The notes under the pieces are model-generated. The model saw only the letters and a list, made by a program, of their open reading frames with translations, was not told the DNA's origin and did not search any database. From positions 24,996 through 88,995 of the forward strand of contig JAGOTG010000011.1 of the NCBI GenBank assembly GCA_018061965.1: 64,000 bases of DNA. Direction: 5' to 3'. Shown here one piece after another: positions 45,806 to 54,960 of the stretch. A program made the position numbers and the translations under genes. Positions within the stretch are counted from its first letter, which is position 1. Every line of letters starts with the position of its first letter. Source of the stretch: Legionellaceae bacterium (GTDB lineage: Bacteria; Pseudomonadota; Gammaproteobacteria; Legionellales; Legionellaceae).

Positions 45806-48013
45806 ATGTTGAAAGCTGCTTTAAAGCGTTTGAATCAAGAATTTCCGCAACGAACTTTTACCCAAGGCCAAACTTATTTTCAGCATGGACATGTCTTAAC
45901 TATTCGCTTAAGTGATGGATTGTTGCGTGGACGAGTCAAAGGTAGCTTAGGCCAGATCTATGATATTCACATTGATTTACGCACATGGCCCAAAAGCCCC
46001 GCACGCTGTACTTGTGCTGAGCAGACCAATTGCAAGCACGCAGTTGCCTGCTTTTTTGCGTTGCAGTCCAAAGAGAATCTTACCATTATTCCGGCACCGC
46101 CTCTTGTTGTTGAGCCCGTATTTACCGTTGCGACTGTGCCTAGTGCGCATGATGAAGTGGTTTACGTCGATGATTTTTCTTGGTATTCCGAACTGGAAAC
46201 ACGCGGTCATGATTTTTTCGGGTATCAATTAGGTATTTTAATTGGGGATAAACCGATTAGTATTGTGCCTTTGGTCGTTGATTTACTTCGGCGCTTAGAT
46301 CCCAAACAAATTGATAGTTTATCTGATGATAAAGAAATGTATTTGCCCTTGGGTAATGCAAAATGGTTAGCCATCCCTTTGGGCCGAATCAAACCTTTAC
46401 TGCGTTTATTATTTCATGAAGATATGCGTCAAATAGTCGACGATGAGATACATTTGCGCCGTTATCATTTGACGTTGATGCAAGAAGTCGAAGCGGCTAT
46501 TCAAGCAACACGTTCTCGTTGGTTAGGAACTGAGGCCATTAGAGCACAATTGCAGCAATTACAGCATTTAGAAGGGTTGCCGGAGCTTGCGCCACCCATT
46601 GGGTTGAAAACAGTGTTACGTGATTATCAATTGCAAGGTTTGTCTTGGTTGCATAGCATTCAAACTCATGGGTTCTCAGGGATACTAGCGGATGATATGG
46701 GTTTGGGAAAAACTGTCCAAGCATTGGCGCATTTATTGTTGCAAAAAGAGCAAGGTTTAGCCCATGCTGCGAGTTTGATTGTTGCCCCGACCAGCTTAGT
46801 AGGGAATTGGTACGCGGAGGCGCAGCGTTTTGCGCCAGATTTAAAAGTGTTGATCTATCATGGCAGCGACCGACATTTAGCTCAATTTGCTGATTACGAT
46901 CTCATTATTTCAACGTATGGTACGGTCGCGCGCGACAAAGCCTTGTTTTTGCAGTATTCATTTTATTATTTGATTCTGGATGAAGCACAATTTATTAAAA
47001 ATGCGCGCACCAAAACCACACAAATTATGCAACAACTCCGTGCAAAATTTCGCTTATGCCTCACAGGGACACCTTTAGAAAATCATCTTGGGGAGCTCTG
47101 GTCATTGTTCCATTTTTTGATGCCTGGATTATTAGGTAGTATCAAAGAGTTTCGTCAATTTTTTCGGATTCCGATTGAGAGAGAAGCGAATGTTGAGCGG
47201 CGCAATATCCTTAGCAAACGCGTTCAGCCTTTTATGCTGCGGCGGACCAAGGATCAAGTGATCCGGGAATTACCCCCTAAAACTGAGGTGGTCCAACGAG
47301 TCGAGTTACGTGGCGTGCAACGCGATTTATATGAAGGCATCCGGATGATGATGGAAAAAAAGGTGCGTGAAGCCATCGCGTCACAAGGGTTGGGGAAATC
47401 GCAAATTGTATTGTTAGATGCCTTGTTAAAACTAAGACAAGTATGCTGTGATCCGCGTTTATTATCATTGCCTGAAGCGGAGATGGCGCATGGAGAATCT
47501 AGCAAATTAGACACTTTGATGGAGTTATTAGACAATTTGATGGAAGAAGGACGTAAAGTATTGGTGTTTTCGCAATTTACTTCGATGTTGAAATTGATTG
47601 AAGAGCGATTGCAGCAACGCCACTATTCCTATTTGAAACTGACTGGGCAAACCCAACAACGCCAAGTTTTGGTCGATCGCTTTCAAGCTGGTGAAGTGGG
47701 CATCTTTTTGATTAGTCTGAAAGCTGGCGGGACGGGTTTAAACTTAACGCGTGCTGATACGGTGATTTTGTACGATCCATGGTGGAACCCTGCTGTCCAA
47801 GATCAAGCAGCAGGTCGTAGTCATCGTATTGGCCAAGATAACCCTGTGTTCATTTATAAGTTGATTGTGAGCGGAACAGTTGAGGAAGCGATATTGTCCA
47901 TGCAAGTGCGCAAAAAGGAGCTCGTGGATAGTATTTTAACCAATCACCCCACACCTCATTTGGGCTGGACCATGGCTGATATTGATGATGTGTTTTCGCC
48001 ATTGTCAGAATAG
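45806..48013 (+). CDS. SNF2-family helicase with SWIM zinc finger
   Basis: About 735 residues from ATG 45806 (AGGATAA upstream). N-terminal SWIM zinc finger CTCAEQTNCKHAVACFFAL (about 67-90), a linker, then the SNF2 ATPase: ADDMGLGKTVQALAHLL (Walker A), LILDEAQFIKN (DEAQ box), CLTGTPLENHLGELWSL, and the C-terminal lobe with VFSQFTSML, LKAGGTGLNLTRAD and AGRSHRIGQ. This is the bacterial SWIM-SNF2 ('HepA-like') group; it probably moves on double-stranded DNA during repair or transcription. The exact role is not known. Confidence 0.92.
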   Translation: MLKAALKRLNQEFPQRTFTQGQTYFQHGHVLTIRLSDGLLRGRVKGSLGQIYDIHIDLRTWPKSPARCTCAEQTNCKHAVACFFALQSKENLTIIPAPPLVVEPVFTVATVPSAHDEVVYVDDFSWYSELETRGHDFFGYQLGILIGDKPISIVPLVVDLLRRLDPKQIDSLSDDKEMYLPLGNAKWLAIPLGRIKPLLRLLFHEDMRQIVDDEIHLRRYHLTLMQEVEAAIQATRSRWLGTEAIRAQLQQLQHLEGLPELAPPIGLKTVLRDYQLQGLSWLHSIQTHGFSGILADDMGLGKTVQALAHLLLQKEQGLAHAASLIVAPTSLVGNWYAEAQRFAPDLKVLIYHGSDRHLAQFADYDLIISTYGTVARDKALFLQYSFYYLILDEAQFIKNARTKTTQIMQQLRAKFRLCLTGTPLENHLGELWSLFHFLMPGLLGSIKEFRQFFRIPIEREANVERRNILSKRVQPFMLRRTKDQVIRELPPKTEVVQRVELRGVQRDLYEGIRMMMEKKVREAIASQGLGKSQIVLLDALLKLRQVCCDPRLLSLPEAEMAHGESSKLDTLMELLDNLMEEGRKVLVFSQFTSMLKLIEERLQQRHYSYLKLTGQTQQRQVLVDRFQAGEVGIFLISLKAGGTGLNLTRADTVILYDPWWNPAVQDQAAGRSHRIGQDNPVFIYKLIVSGTVEEAILSMQVRKKELVDSILTNHPTPHLGWTMADIDDVFSPLSE

Positions 48014-48114
48014 CAGAGTAATGGGGGCTGTTGCTTTAGAATTTTACATCCAAACGCTTTTTGTGTATAATTCGTACAAATTTTATAGAAAATTCCAAAA
48101 AAGGATTCCTTCTG

Positions 48115-49014
48115 ATGTATAAAATCTTCATGAGTTTGATATTGCTATTTACCAATGTTTTACCAGCATGCGCTCTGTCAGCAGACAGTCTGCCACTTTC
48201 TTTTCAAATCAAAGAACAAAAATGCCAAGGCCGTTGTTTTTACTTGACTGCGCAGGAAGGGCGGATGGGTTCGTTGTTGCCTGCGCCTATGAAAATGGGT
48301 ACTTATGAGTTTTTTGATGCCAAAAATCAATTGCAGGTTACGTTGAGATTAACCGGAGCTTATTGGACAGCTTTGATGTTTGATATCTACGACAAAAACC
48401 GAACTTTGGTTGCCAAATTGAGGGTCTTTGTTAATTATAAAAGCAAACAATGGCAGCGTTTTGAACTGTATGCACCAGACGAGAAAACAATTTTGGCAAT
48501 AGGTGTTTCGAATCTGTTTGGGACTCACCATACTGTTTATATGGGCAAGACCTGGCACATTCTTGCTGAATTCACGCGGCCTTTATTTACGTGGAGTCGC
48601 GATTCGGAGGTTAACATTATGGATTCGGCTAAGCTTGCGTCCATGATGGATCCCAATGTGTTTGCAGCGGTGTTGGCTTTGGATTGTATACACGATGTTG
48701 ATATTGCGGTAGATGCCCCTGATGTAGAAAGTACCCCGGTTAAAAAGGTGCAAACATTGCAAGAGAAGCTCAAAAATGTTGCTAAAAAATCCGGCTTGCC
48801 AGAAGGTGCGCCTGAGATGACACAGGAGCAACTCAAAGCAGCGGCCGATGTTTTAAATCTACGATATCAAGAAGTGTATGATGACTCATTTCTAGGTGAA
48901 GAAGAAAAAGTAAGACAATTCATTGATTTTGGTTGTGGCTTAGTCCTATCTCACACGTTTAGTCCGGAGGAAGAGCAGGCCATGTTACAGTTTATGCTGA
49001 GTCGGCTTAATTAA
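48115..49014 (+). CDS. Secreted protein, possible LURP-one/tubby-like fold
   Basis: About 299 residues from ATG 48115 with AAAGGA upstream. Signal peptide (IFMSLILLFTNVLPACALS). Residues 25-180 are strand-rich with repeated 'x-D-x-N/G' turns (YEFFDAKNQLQVTLRL, MFDIYDKNRTLVAKLRVF, ELYAPDEKTILAIGV), a layout like LURP-one-related or scramblase-type beta barrels with a central helix (AKLASMMDPNVFAAVLALD). The rest is helical and charged. The fold is tentative and the function unknown. It begins 101 bp after the helicase. Confidence 0.55.
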   Translation: MYKIFMSLILLFTNVLPACALSADSLPLSFQIKEQKCQGRCFYLTAQEGRMGSLLPAPMKMGTYEFFDAKNQLQVTLRLTGAYWTALMFDIYDKNRTLVAKLRVFVNYKSKQWQRFELYAPDEKTILAIGVSNLFGTHHTVYMGKTWHILAEFTRPLFTWSRDSEVNIMDSAKLASMMDPNVFAAVLALDCIHDVDIAVDAPDVESTPVKKVQTLQEKLKNVAKKSGLPEGAPEMTQEQLKAAADVLNLRYQEVYDDSFLGEEEKVRQFIDFGCGLVLSHTFSPEEEQAMLQFMLSRLN

Positions 49015-49117
49015 ATGGATCAAGGCTTAATGGCTCTCAGTTAAGGAAAAAACACTGATCCGTTATAATTATGTCACCAGTTCAATTTCTTTTTGAACGA
49101 GCTGTTGCTTGAAAGCC

Positions 49118-49198
49118 GTGTTTCGGGGTCCTGTCATATTAGTTACTATTTTCCGTGCTCGCACGCTGGGATACCGGGGCGACAGGACCCCGAAACAC
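49118..49198. repeat. Long palindrome with inner hairpin
   Basis: Perfect 18-bp inverted repeat GTGTTTCGGGGTCCTGTC (49118-49135) / GACAGGACCCCGAAACAC (49181-49198) enclosing a second hairpin CGTGC-TC-GCACG (49154-49165). It sits between the convergent ends of the 48115 and 49261 genes; a terminator role is possible but there is no T-run. Confidence 0.85.
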
Positions 49199-49260
49199 TG
49201 ACATCGAACAACGCTTCGGTTAAAAATAAATTGAAACGGTGACATAGCCCGAACGGATTT

Positions 49261-50271
49261 TCAAAACTGAGGTGCCAAGAGCGCTGGCTCAGGGATATCT
49301 TCTGTGACGGTTGGAGCTGGTGCTGGGGCAGGAAAAAAGCGCTTATATAAATCATAGGCCTGAGAAGTAGAAAAAAGTATTCCAGCAAAGGTAGCAATCG
49401 TGGCAGTACTGACTGCCATTGCTAATGCGAATGAAACAGGAAATCCCAGAGCCAGACCTAAAAGCATCGTCCCTTGATAATATACAATGCATGATCCTAT
49501 TTTGCTGCCTAAAATACAGATGACACTTAATCCCATATAGGCATAACGCTGCGCAGTATCTGAAAATGTTGTGGCAGTTTGCGCTGGTGCAGCGGGAGTC
49601 GAGCTAATTAATAAATGATGATTAAATAAATACAGCACGATCAAGTCGCATAAACTTAAAATCAACCCCATAAAAAATGAAGATATACTTCCTTCCAAAG
49701 CCCATATATGGCCTAAAGTAATCAAGGTATGTAATACGCTTGTGACATTGGAAAAGCTAAGTATCTTTTGTTCCATCCAAGCAGGCGTCTCGCGATAGGG
49801 ACGGGACAGTTGGACTGCAGAAAATAGTAAATTTGAGACAGTACAGCACACTGCGATTAAAATACTCAGCCCTAAAATAAAGACGGTTGGTAAGGGTAAT
49901 AAGGGTGCCAGTAACATCATACTGTAATAAGTATGAATAAATACTGAAAAAGAAGATAGCAAAGTGGCTAATATACCTAATGTGATAACCACGCCTGGGT
50001 ATGCTGTATGTGCGGTATAGCCAAGCGCATTATTCGAAGTAATCCACATTAACATCAAATGCGCAGAGGCAGTCAAGAGTCCGCCTACTATACCCATAGG
50101 ACCGGGCATAGCTAGGTAGGTGTACCCCATGCCAATAATAAAACCGAGTAACATTGATAATCTATTAATCCATAGTGTCAAATACCGCAAATTTTCTAAT
50201 GTAAATATCATGATTGTTGCGCAATAAAAGAGGAGAGGCGTGATTATAATCAGTATTACCTCAAATTCCAT
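49261..50271 (-). CDS. Polytopic membrane protein, unknown function
   Basis: 336 residues with about nine transmembrane segments (e.g. VILIIITPLLFYCATIMIF, LLAPLLPLPTVFILGLSILIAV, LGLALGFPVSFALAMAVS) and a Pro/Ala-rich cytoplasmic-like tail (FFPAPAPAPTVTEDIPEPALL). No conserved transporter or enzyme motif is seen. Divergent from pilM with 99 bp between starts. A family could not be named. Confidence 0.65.
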   Translation of the reverse strand: MEFEVILIIITPLLFYCATIMIFTLENLRYLTLWINRLSMLLGFIIGMGYTYLAMPGPMGIVGGLLTASAHLMLMWITSNNALGYTAHTAYPGVVITLGILATLLSSFSVFIHTYYSMMLLAPLLPLPTVFILGLSILIAVCCTVSNLLFSAVQLSRPYRETPAWMEQKILSFSNVTSVLHTLITLGHIWALEGSISSFFMGLILSLCDLIVLYLFNHHLLISSTPAAPAQTATTFSDTAQRYAYMGLSVICILGSKIGSCIVYYQGTMLLGLALGFPVSFALAMAVSTATIATFAGILFSTSQAYDLYKRFFPAPAPAPTVTEDIPEPALLAPQF

Positions 50272-50370
50272 ACTTACCCCTCGACCTTTGTTTTCAGCTC
50301 TGCTAATATCGCGCCCAAGTGGGATGGAAGTCCACTTTAGTCCAATTTACGTGCGCAAGGAGGATCACGC

Positions 50371-51366
50371 ATGCGCTGGCCCCAATCTCTATTCTCTACT
50401 CGTCGACCCATTCTATTTGGGTTAGATATTAGTTCAGTCTCTGTCAAACTTTTGGAATTAAGCCGAATTGATGATCAGTATTGCGTCCAAACTTTCGGAC
50501 AGCAAAAACTACCTGATCACATGATTGTGGGCAATGTAGTACAAGATATTCCTGGCTTGGCCCAAACAGTTCAAGAATTATTAGTCAATCTTGATTTGCG
50601 GACGCGGTCAAAGGGGGTATTGCAAGCGGTGATTGCTGTGCCTGATGCTTGTACCATCCATAGAAATATTCAAGTGAGCGAGCGTTTAACGGATTCTGAT
50701 CTGGAGGAATTCGTCTCTTTAGAGTTAGCCAAATGTATTCCAGACTCTTTGGAAGATGTCTATTTCGATTTTAAGCATCTGGGTAGTTCTTCACAGCCTG
50801 GTATCAAAAATTTACTCATCATTGCGGCCCGTGCTCAATATGTGAAAGATCGCGTTGCTGCTTTGCGTCACATTGGATTACCCACTACGGTGGTCGATGT
50901 GGAATCACTCGCGATGCAGAGGGTATTGCCCTTCCTTTCGCCCGATCAAATCCCCTCTGGGATTACGGCTATTTTAGAGTTAGGCTCACAACTCCTAAAA
51001 GTCTTTTTTTTTAAACAAGCGAGTTTATTATGGATGCATGAAGAAGAATTTGATGTGCTCAATTTGCCAGTACCATGCCAAGATACGGCGTATCAAGAAG
51101 GCATTTTGCAGCGTTTTAAGCGCGCGTGTCACTTTTTATATGCCGAATATCCCCACATTGCAGCCTTGGATCATATTATTGTGAGCGGAGAGGGCGCTCA
51201 GCGATCACATGTGCTCAGCTGGTTGCAACAGCAATGCGATCGACCTGTGTATAGCGCAAATCCATTTGTGCATATGCGAGCTGCCGCGGGATGCGACCTA
51301 CAGCAATTACACTACGATGCGCCATTGTATTTGACGGCATGTGGTTTGGCGAAACGAGGTATATAA
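50371..51366 (+). CDS. pilM: Type IV pilus inner-membrane platform protein PilM
   Basis: Cytoplasmic actin-like protein that binds the N-terminal tail of PilN. 331 residues. ATPase-core motifs: FGLDISSVSVKLLELS (phosphate-1), ACTIHRNIQVS, YFDFKHLG, VVDVESLAMQRVLP, ILELGSQLLKVFFF and IIVSGEGAQ. AAGGAGGAT gives a strong ribosome site. The usual pilN, pilO, pilP and pilQ are replaced by one fused gene that starts at the stop of pilM (TAATG). Confidence 0.9.
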   Translation: MRWPQSLFSTRRPILFGLDISSVSVKLLELSRIDDQYCVQTFGQQKLPDHMIVGNVVQDIPGLAQTVQELLVNLDLRTRSKGVLQAVIAVPDACTIHRNIQVSERLTDSDLEEFVSLELAKCIPDSLEDVYFDFKHLGSSSQPGIKNLLIIAARAQYVKDRVAALRHIGLPTTVVDVESLAMQRVLPFLSPDQIPSGITAILELGSQLLKVFFFKQASLLWMHEEEFDVLNLPVPCQDTAYQEGILQRFKRACHFLYAEYPHIAALDHIIVSGEGAQRSHVLSWLQQQCDRPVYSANPFVHMRAAAGCDLQQLHYDAPLYLTACGLAKRGI

Positions 51367-52589
51367 TGGTCGATCTGAATTTACTCCCTTGGCGGGAGGG
51401 TTCCTACCGGAACAAATTAAAGCGCATGCTGGTTTTCTGTCTTGGAGTAAGTTGCTGTGGTGTATTGCTAGCCTTATGGTATTGGCACCAAGCGCAACAA
51501 CGCATCCAAACTCATATACAGGAAAATCATCAATTACAACAAGATTTGGTTCAATTAAGAGCTTTGTATCGCCGTCAATTGTTAACGCTCCATGAACAGG
51601 ATGCGGTGAAAAAACCGCATCTACAACCTAAGACGCCACGCCGTAAGCAGCGCCCAGTTATGCTGACAAAAATCATCGTTATTCATTATGCCAAAGCGGT
51701 GGATCTGGCCAGTATTATGAAAGATAAAACCAATGATTTGTTGTCGCGCCATGGGCATATTGCTGTGGATCAGCGTACGAATGTACTGTGGTTGGAGGAT
51801 ACGGCAGAGCATATTCAAAAACTTCAGAGCTTTGTGCAGCATTTTGATATTCCGGCTCAACAAATTATCATTGAGGCACGATTGGTGAATATGAATCAAG
51901 AAGCAGCACGGGATTTGGGCGTACGTTTAGGCTTGGTTGCACCCAGTACAATCAACCCAACCCAACGTGCAGAAGGCCTGCAGACGCCGCTACCAGGAGG
52001 GCGTTTTGGATTAGATATGGTTGCCAGAACGTTAGATTCGACTGCGGCTACATTGGGCTTTACCCAAGCGGTGTTGGCGTCGCAACGGTTATTGGATTTC
52101 GAATTGTCAGCATTAGAGAGTCAAGGAAAAGCCAAAGTGATTGCGAGTCCGCGTTTAATAACTAGTAATCAAATTCCAGCAGTGATTGAAGCGGGAGAAG
52201 ACATTCCTTATCAGGAGTTCTCTCTGAATGGGAATACGTCTGTTGCGTTTAAAAAAGCGGTATTGCGCTTGCAGGTCGTGCCCCAAATCACCGGAAAGCA
52301 AGAACTCATGATGTCTCTTGTGATCAACCAAGATGCTGATTCTGGTAAACGTGTTCAGGGTGTTCCCATTATTGCGACCAAATCTATCGAAACACGGATT
52401 TTGATCAAACATGGGCAAACGGTTGTTTTGGGGGGTATTTATCAAGAAGATCGGAATCATCAAATTGATCAGATCCCTTATTTAGGCGATATCCCCTGGC
52501 TCGGAGATTTGTTTCAACGCAAACATATGCGATTGAGACATGAGGCGTTGTTGATTTTTATTACGCCCAGGATAGTGAGTCATGGATAA
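51366..52589 (+). CDS. PilN-PilQ hybrid protein
   Basis: 407 residues. Residues 1-22 (VDLNLLPWREGSYRNKLKRM) are the PilM-binding start of PilN; 23-45 is its single membrane helix; 46-80 a coiled coil. Then a basic linker (KKPHLQPKTPRRKQRP) and from about residue 100 the second half of PilQ/HofQ: a secretin N1-like domain (IAVDQRTNVLWLEDTAEHIQKL), then the secretin barrel (ASPRLITSNQIPAVIEAGEDIPY, VPIIATKSIETRILIKHGQTVVLGGIY, IPYLGDIPWLGDLFQ, LLIFITPRIV). Missing are the PilN C-terminal domain, all of PilO and PilP, and the PilQ signal peptide and N0/AMIN domains. With no cleavable signal the secretin part would stay tethered to the inner membrane. The frame is intact through the junction. Read as a deletion fusion; a working role is uncertain. 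Confidence 0.85.
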   Translation: MVDLNLLPWREGSYRNKLKRMLVFCLGVSCCGVLLALWYWHQAQQRIQTHIQENHQLQQDLVQLRALYRRQLLTLHEQDAVKKPHLQPKTPRRKQRPVMLTKIIVIHYAKAVDLASIMKDKTNDLLSRHGHIAVDQRTNVLWLEDTAEHIQKLQSFVQHFDIPAQQIIIEARLVNMNQEAARDLGVRLGLVAPSTINPTQRAEGLQTPLPGGRFGLDMVARTLDSTAATLGFTQAVLASQRLLDFELSALESQGKAKVIASPRLITSNQIPAVIEAGEDIPYQEFSLNGNTSVAFKKAVLRLQVVPQITGKQELMMSLVINQDADSGKRVQGVPIIATKSIETRILIKHGQTVVLGGIYQEDRNHQIDQIPYLGDIPWLGDLFQRKHMRLRHEALLIFITPRIVSHG

Positions 52590-52657
52590 ATCATGGTTTT
52601 TCGTCTGTTCGGATTAACTATGACTGCAATATGATGTATACTCTGATACTATATTTA

Positions 52658-52818
52658 CAGGACTTACGTAAAACACTGAATGCGAGGCGTATTTAGTCTT
52701 TTAATGAGTGAGTTTAGGTGACTAAATGACCGAATTAAATACTAAAGCCAACGAAGAGATCGGGGTTAAGCACAGGACTTACGCAAAACCCAGAGGTCGA
52801 GGTTTTGCGTAAGTCCTG
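52658..52818 (+). mobile_element. MITE-like element, family A, copy 2 (composite)
   Basis: Left end CAGGACTTACGTAAAAC (52658-52674); the interior to about 52766 is the reverse complement of copy 1 at 45623-45745. Its own right end is lost (GGGGTTAAG) and is replaced by a short hairpin unit of two perfect 17-bp ends, CAGGACTTACGCAAAAC (52773-52789) and GTTTTGCGTAAGTCCTG (52802-52818), with a 12-base spacer. It lies between the PilN-PilQ fusion and aroK. Confidence 0.85.
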
Positions 52819-52949
52819 ATATAGTGTTGTCATGGTTAGGTGAAAAAAAACGTAAGAGGCTAGGGGCTATTTGCTCTGTACTCACCACAATATAACGTGG
52901 TGACTGTTACGCTGTACGTCTTTTTATTTTTATGGAGTATGTAATTTAA

Positions 52950-53480
52950 ATGAGCATCGTTAAAGTACGCAATATCTTTTTAATCGGACCAATGGGCGCA
53001 GGGAAAAGCACAATTGGTCGTACTTTGGCAAAGGAACTTAAGCTTGATTTCTATGATTCAGATGAAGTGATCGAAGAACGTACCGGCGCAGATATTTCTT
53101 GGATTTTTGATGTAGAAGGGCCAGAGGGTTATCGGCGACGTGAACAAAAAGTGATTGAAGAATTGACTCAAAAGACAAATATTGTGTTGGCAACAGGTGG
53201 TGGTGTGATTATGACGCCTGAAAATCGCAATGCTTTGGCAGGACGTGGGACTGTCATTTATTTGAAAACATCTTTACAACAGCAATTTGAACGAACCAAA
53301 CGCGATAGTACCAAACGACCTATGTTACAGGCCAAAGATATAGAACAGCGGTTGGAACAACTAAGAGTCGAATGTGAACCTTTGTATGAAGAGTTGGCGG
53401 ATGTGAGTTTTGATACAGATAGGTTGACTGTCAAATCAGTTTCCACTCATATTATCAAATACATATTCGGCGAGAAGTAG
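52950..53480 (+). CDS. aroK: Shikimate kinase
   Basis: Phosphorylates shikimate in aromatic amino acid synthesis. 176 residues. P-loop GPMGAGKST (13-21), shikimate-binding [31 protein letters not shown] region, ATGGGVI and KRPML lid. It normally follows pilQ and precedes aroB; aroB is not next here. Confidence 0.95.
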   Translation: MSIVKVRNIFLIGPMGAGKSTIGRTLAKELKLDFYDSDEVIEERTGADISWIFDVEGPEGYRRREQKVIEELTQKTNIVLATGGGVIMTPENRNALAGRGTVIYLKTSLQQQFERTKRDSTKRPMLQAKDIEQRLEQLRVECEPLYEELADVSFDTDRLTVKSVSTHIIKYIFGEK

Positions 53481-53495
53481 CGTGACTGAGTACCT

Positions 53496-53828
53496 ATGCA
53501 TATTTGGACTGACCGTTATTTAATATTTTTGGGTATTTTTGGGGTTGTTTTGAGTGTAGGCATTGGGTATCAATATGCTTTGACGTCTACAACTAGTAAA
53601 AAACCTCTGCATTTTTGTTCAAGCCCATCTTCTTTTGCAATAGCATCATTGCAAGATACCCAATTACCGTCCGTGATTCCTAATTTTCGTCTGGCTGCTT
53701 GCCGGCATTTTTTCATCCCTGCCGATTTAAGACGCGCTGATTTGCAGCTCGAAATTCAACCACATTCGGTTATAACATCTAAGCCAGTCTTGGACAAAGT
53801 CTTGTTTGTACCTAAGAAGTTTGGGTAG
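53496..53828 (+). CDS. Small single-pass membrane protein, unknown
   Basis: 110 residues, one N-terminal membrane helix (YLIFLGIFGVVLSVGIGYQYAL), then a small extracytoplasmic part with three cysteines (FCSSPSS, LAACRHFF). Only 15 bp after aroK and 11 bp before pdxB in the same direction, so a real gene is likely although the ribosome site is weak. No family recognised. Confidence 0.5.
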   Translation: MHIWTDRYLIFLGIFGVVLSVGIGYQYALTSTTSKKPLHFCSSPSSFAIASLQDTQLPSVIPNFRLAACRHFFIPADLRRADLQLEIQPHSVITSKPVLDKVLFVPKKFG

Positions 53829-53839
53829 GGACTAACGAG

Positions 53840-54919
53840 ATGATAAAGATAATTGCAGATGCCAGTTTACCCGATTTGTCTGATTTTTTTCAGCCTCCCT
53901 TTCAACTCACGTCATTCACTGCTGGGCCTGATTGGTATCAACAGATTCAAGAGCATGATGTACTCCTCTGCCGTTCCACACTTAAAATCGATACTGCTTT
54001 GCTGGCTGATACGCGGATCAGCTGTATTGCCACAGTGAGCTCGGGGACAGATCATATTGTTGAAACAGACCCTCAAAAATCGATTCAAATTATCGATGCC
54101 AAAGGAGCAAATGCCTGTGCAGTTGCAGATTATGTGATTGCTTGTTTGGCCCATTGTCAGCAGCACAACTATGTACAAGGGAAACATGCCGGAGTGATAG
54201 GAGCAGGGGCAGTGGGATCTGCTGTGACCTTACGTTTACGTGAGCTCGGTTTTCATGTTAGTTGTTATGACCCTTTACGCGCTGTCCAAGACCATCAGTT
54301 CTTAAGCTGCGAGCTTGAGGAATTATTGGGATGTGATCTGTTATGTGTGCATGCTAATTTGCATGATCAACGACCGTATGCGAGCCGACATTTGTTGGGG
54401 AAGCACTTTTTATCACAACTCAAAGCGGGGACGGTGATTATCAATGCTGCGCGTGGCGATATTGTGGATGAAGCGGCATTATTATCTTGTAGTCAATCTT
54501 TGCATTACTGTACCGATGTTTATGCAGTGGAGCCAGAAGTGAGTCGAGCTTTGGTGAATTACGCCACGTTATGCACGCCGCATATAGCGGGACATAGCAT
54601 AGAGGCTCGGAGTAGAGGATTACATTTAGTGAGTCAAAAACTCCATCATTATTTCGGGCTTAGTAGCTCAGAAAAGCACAATCATGCGACAGATTTGTTG
54701 TTTCAATCGTTGCCATGTGCTTCTTGGCAAGAGGCAATACTGTCTCTTTATGATCCCGAAGTCGAGACGTATAAACTCAAGCAAGCGACTAATTTATCAA
54801 AGACATTCTTAGATTTACGCAAAGCACATCGTCATCGACATGAGTTTCATTATTACGCCTGGCCAGAAATGGATCGTTTGCTGCAGGTGGCATTAGGGAA
54901 GAATTGTCAGACGCTTTAA
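53840..54919 (+). CDS. pdxB: Erythronate-4-phosphate dehydrogenase
   Basis: Second step of the DXP-dependent PLP route, whose third step uses SerC (6698). 359 residues. D-2-hydroxyacid dehydrogenase with Rossmann motif VIGAGAVGSAV (about 118-128), TVSSGTDHI, INAARGDIVDE and the catalytic His in TPHIAGHS. The C-terminal 90-residue dimerisation domain marks PdxB. Complete. Confidence 0.92.
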   Translation: MIKIIADASLPDLSDFFQPPFQLTSFTAGPDWYQQIQEHDVLLCRSTLKIDTALLADTRISCIATVSSGTDHIVETDPQKSIQIIDAKGANACAVADYVIACLAHCQQHNYVQGKHAGVIGAGAVGSAVTLRLRELGFHVSCYDPLRAVQDHQFLSCELEELLGCDLLCVHANLHDQRPYASRHLLGKHFLSQLKAGTVIINAARGDIVDEAALLSCSQSLHYCTDVYAVEPEVSRALVNYATLCTPHIAGHSIEARSRGLHLVSQKLHHYFGLSSSEKHNHATDLLFQSLPCASWQEAILSLYDPEVETYKLKQATNLSKTFLDLRKAHRHRHEFHYYAWPEMDRLLQVALGKNCQTL

Positions 54920-54960
54920 ATTCTGCTAGTCTGCGTAGGTGAGCGTGTTATCAAGGAGAG

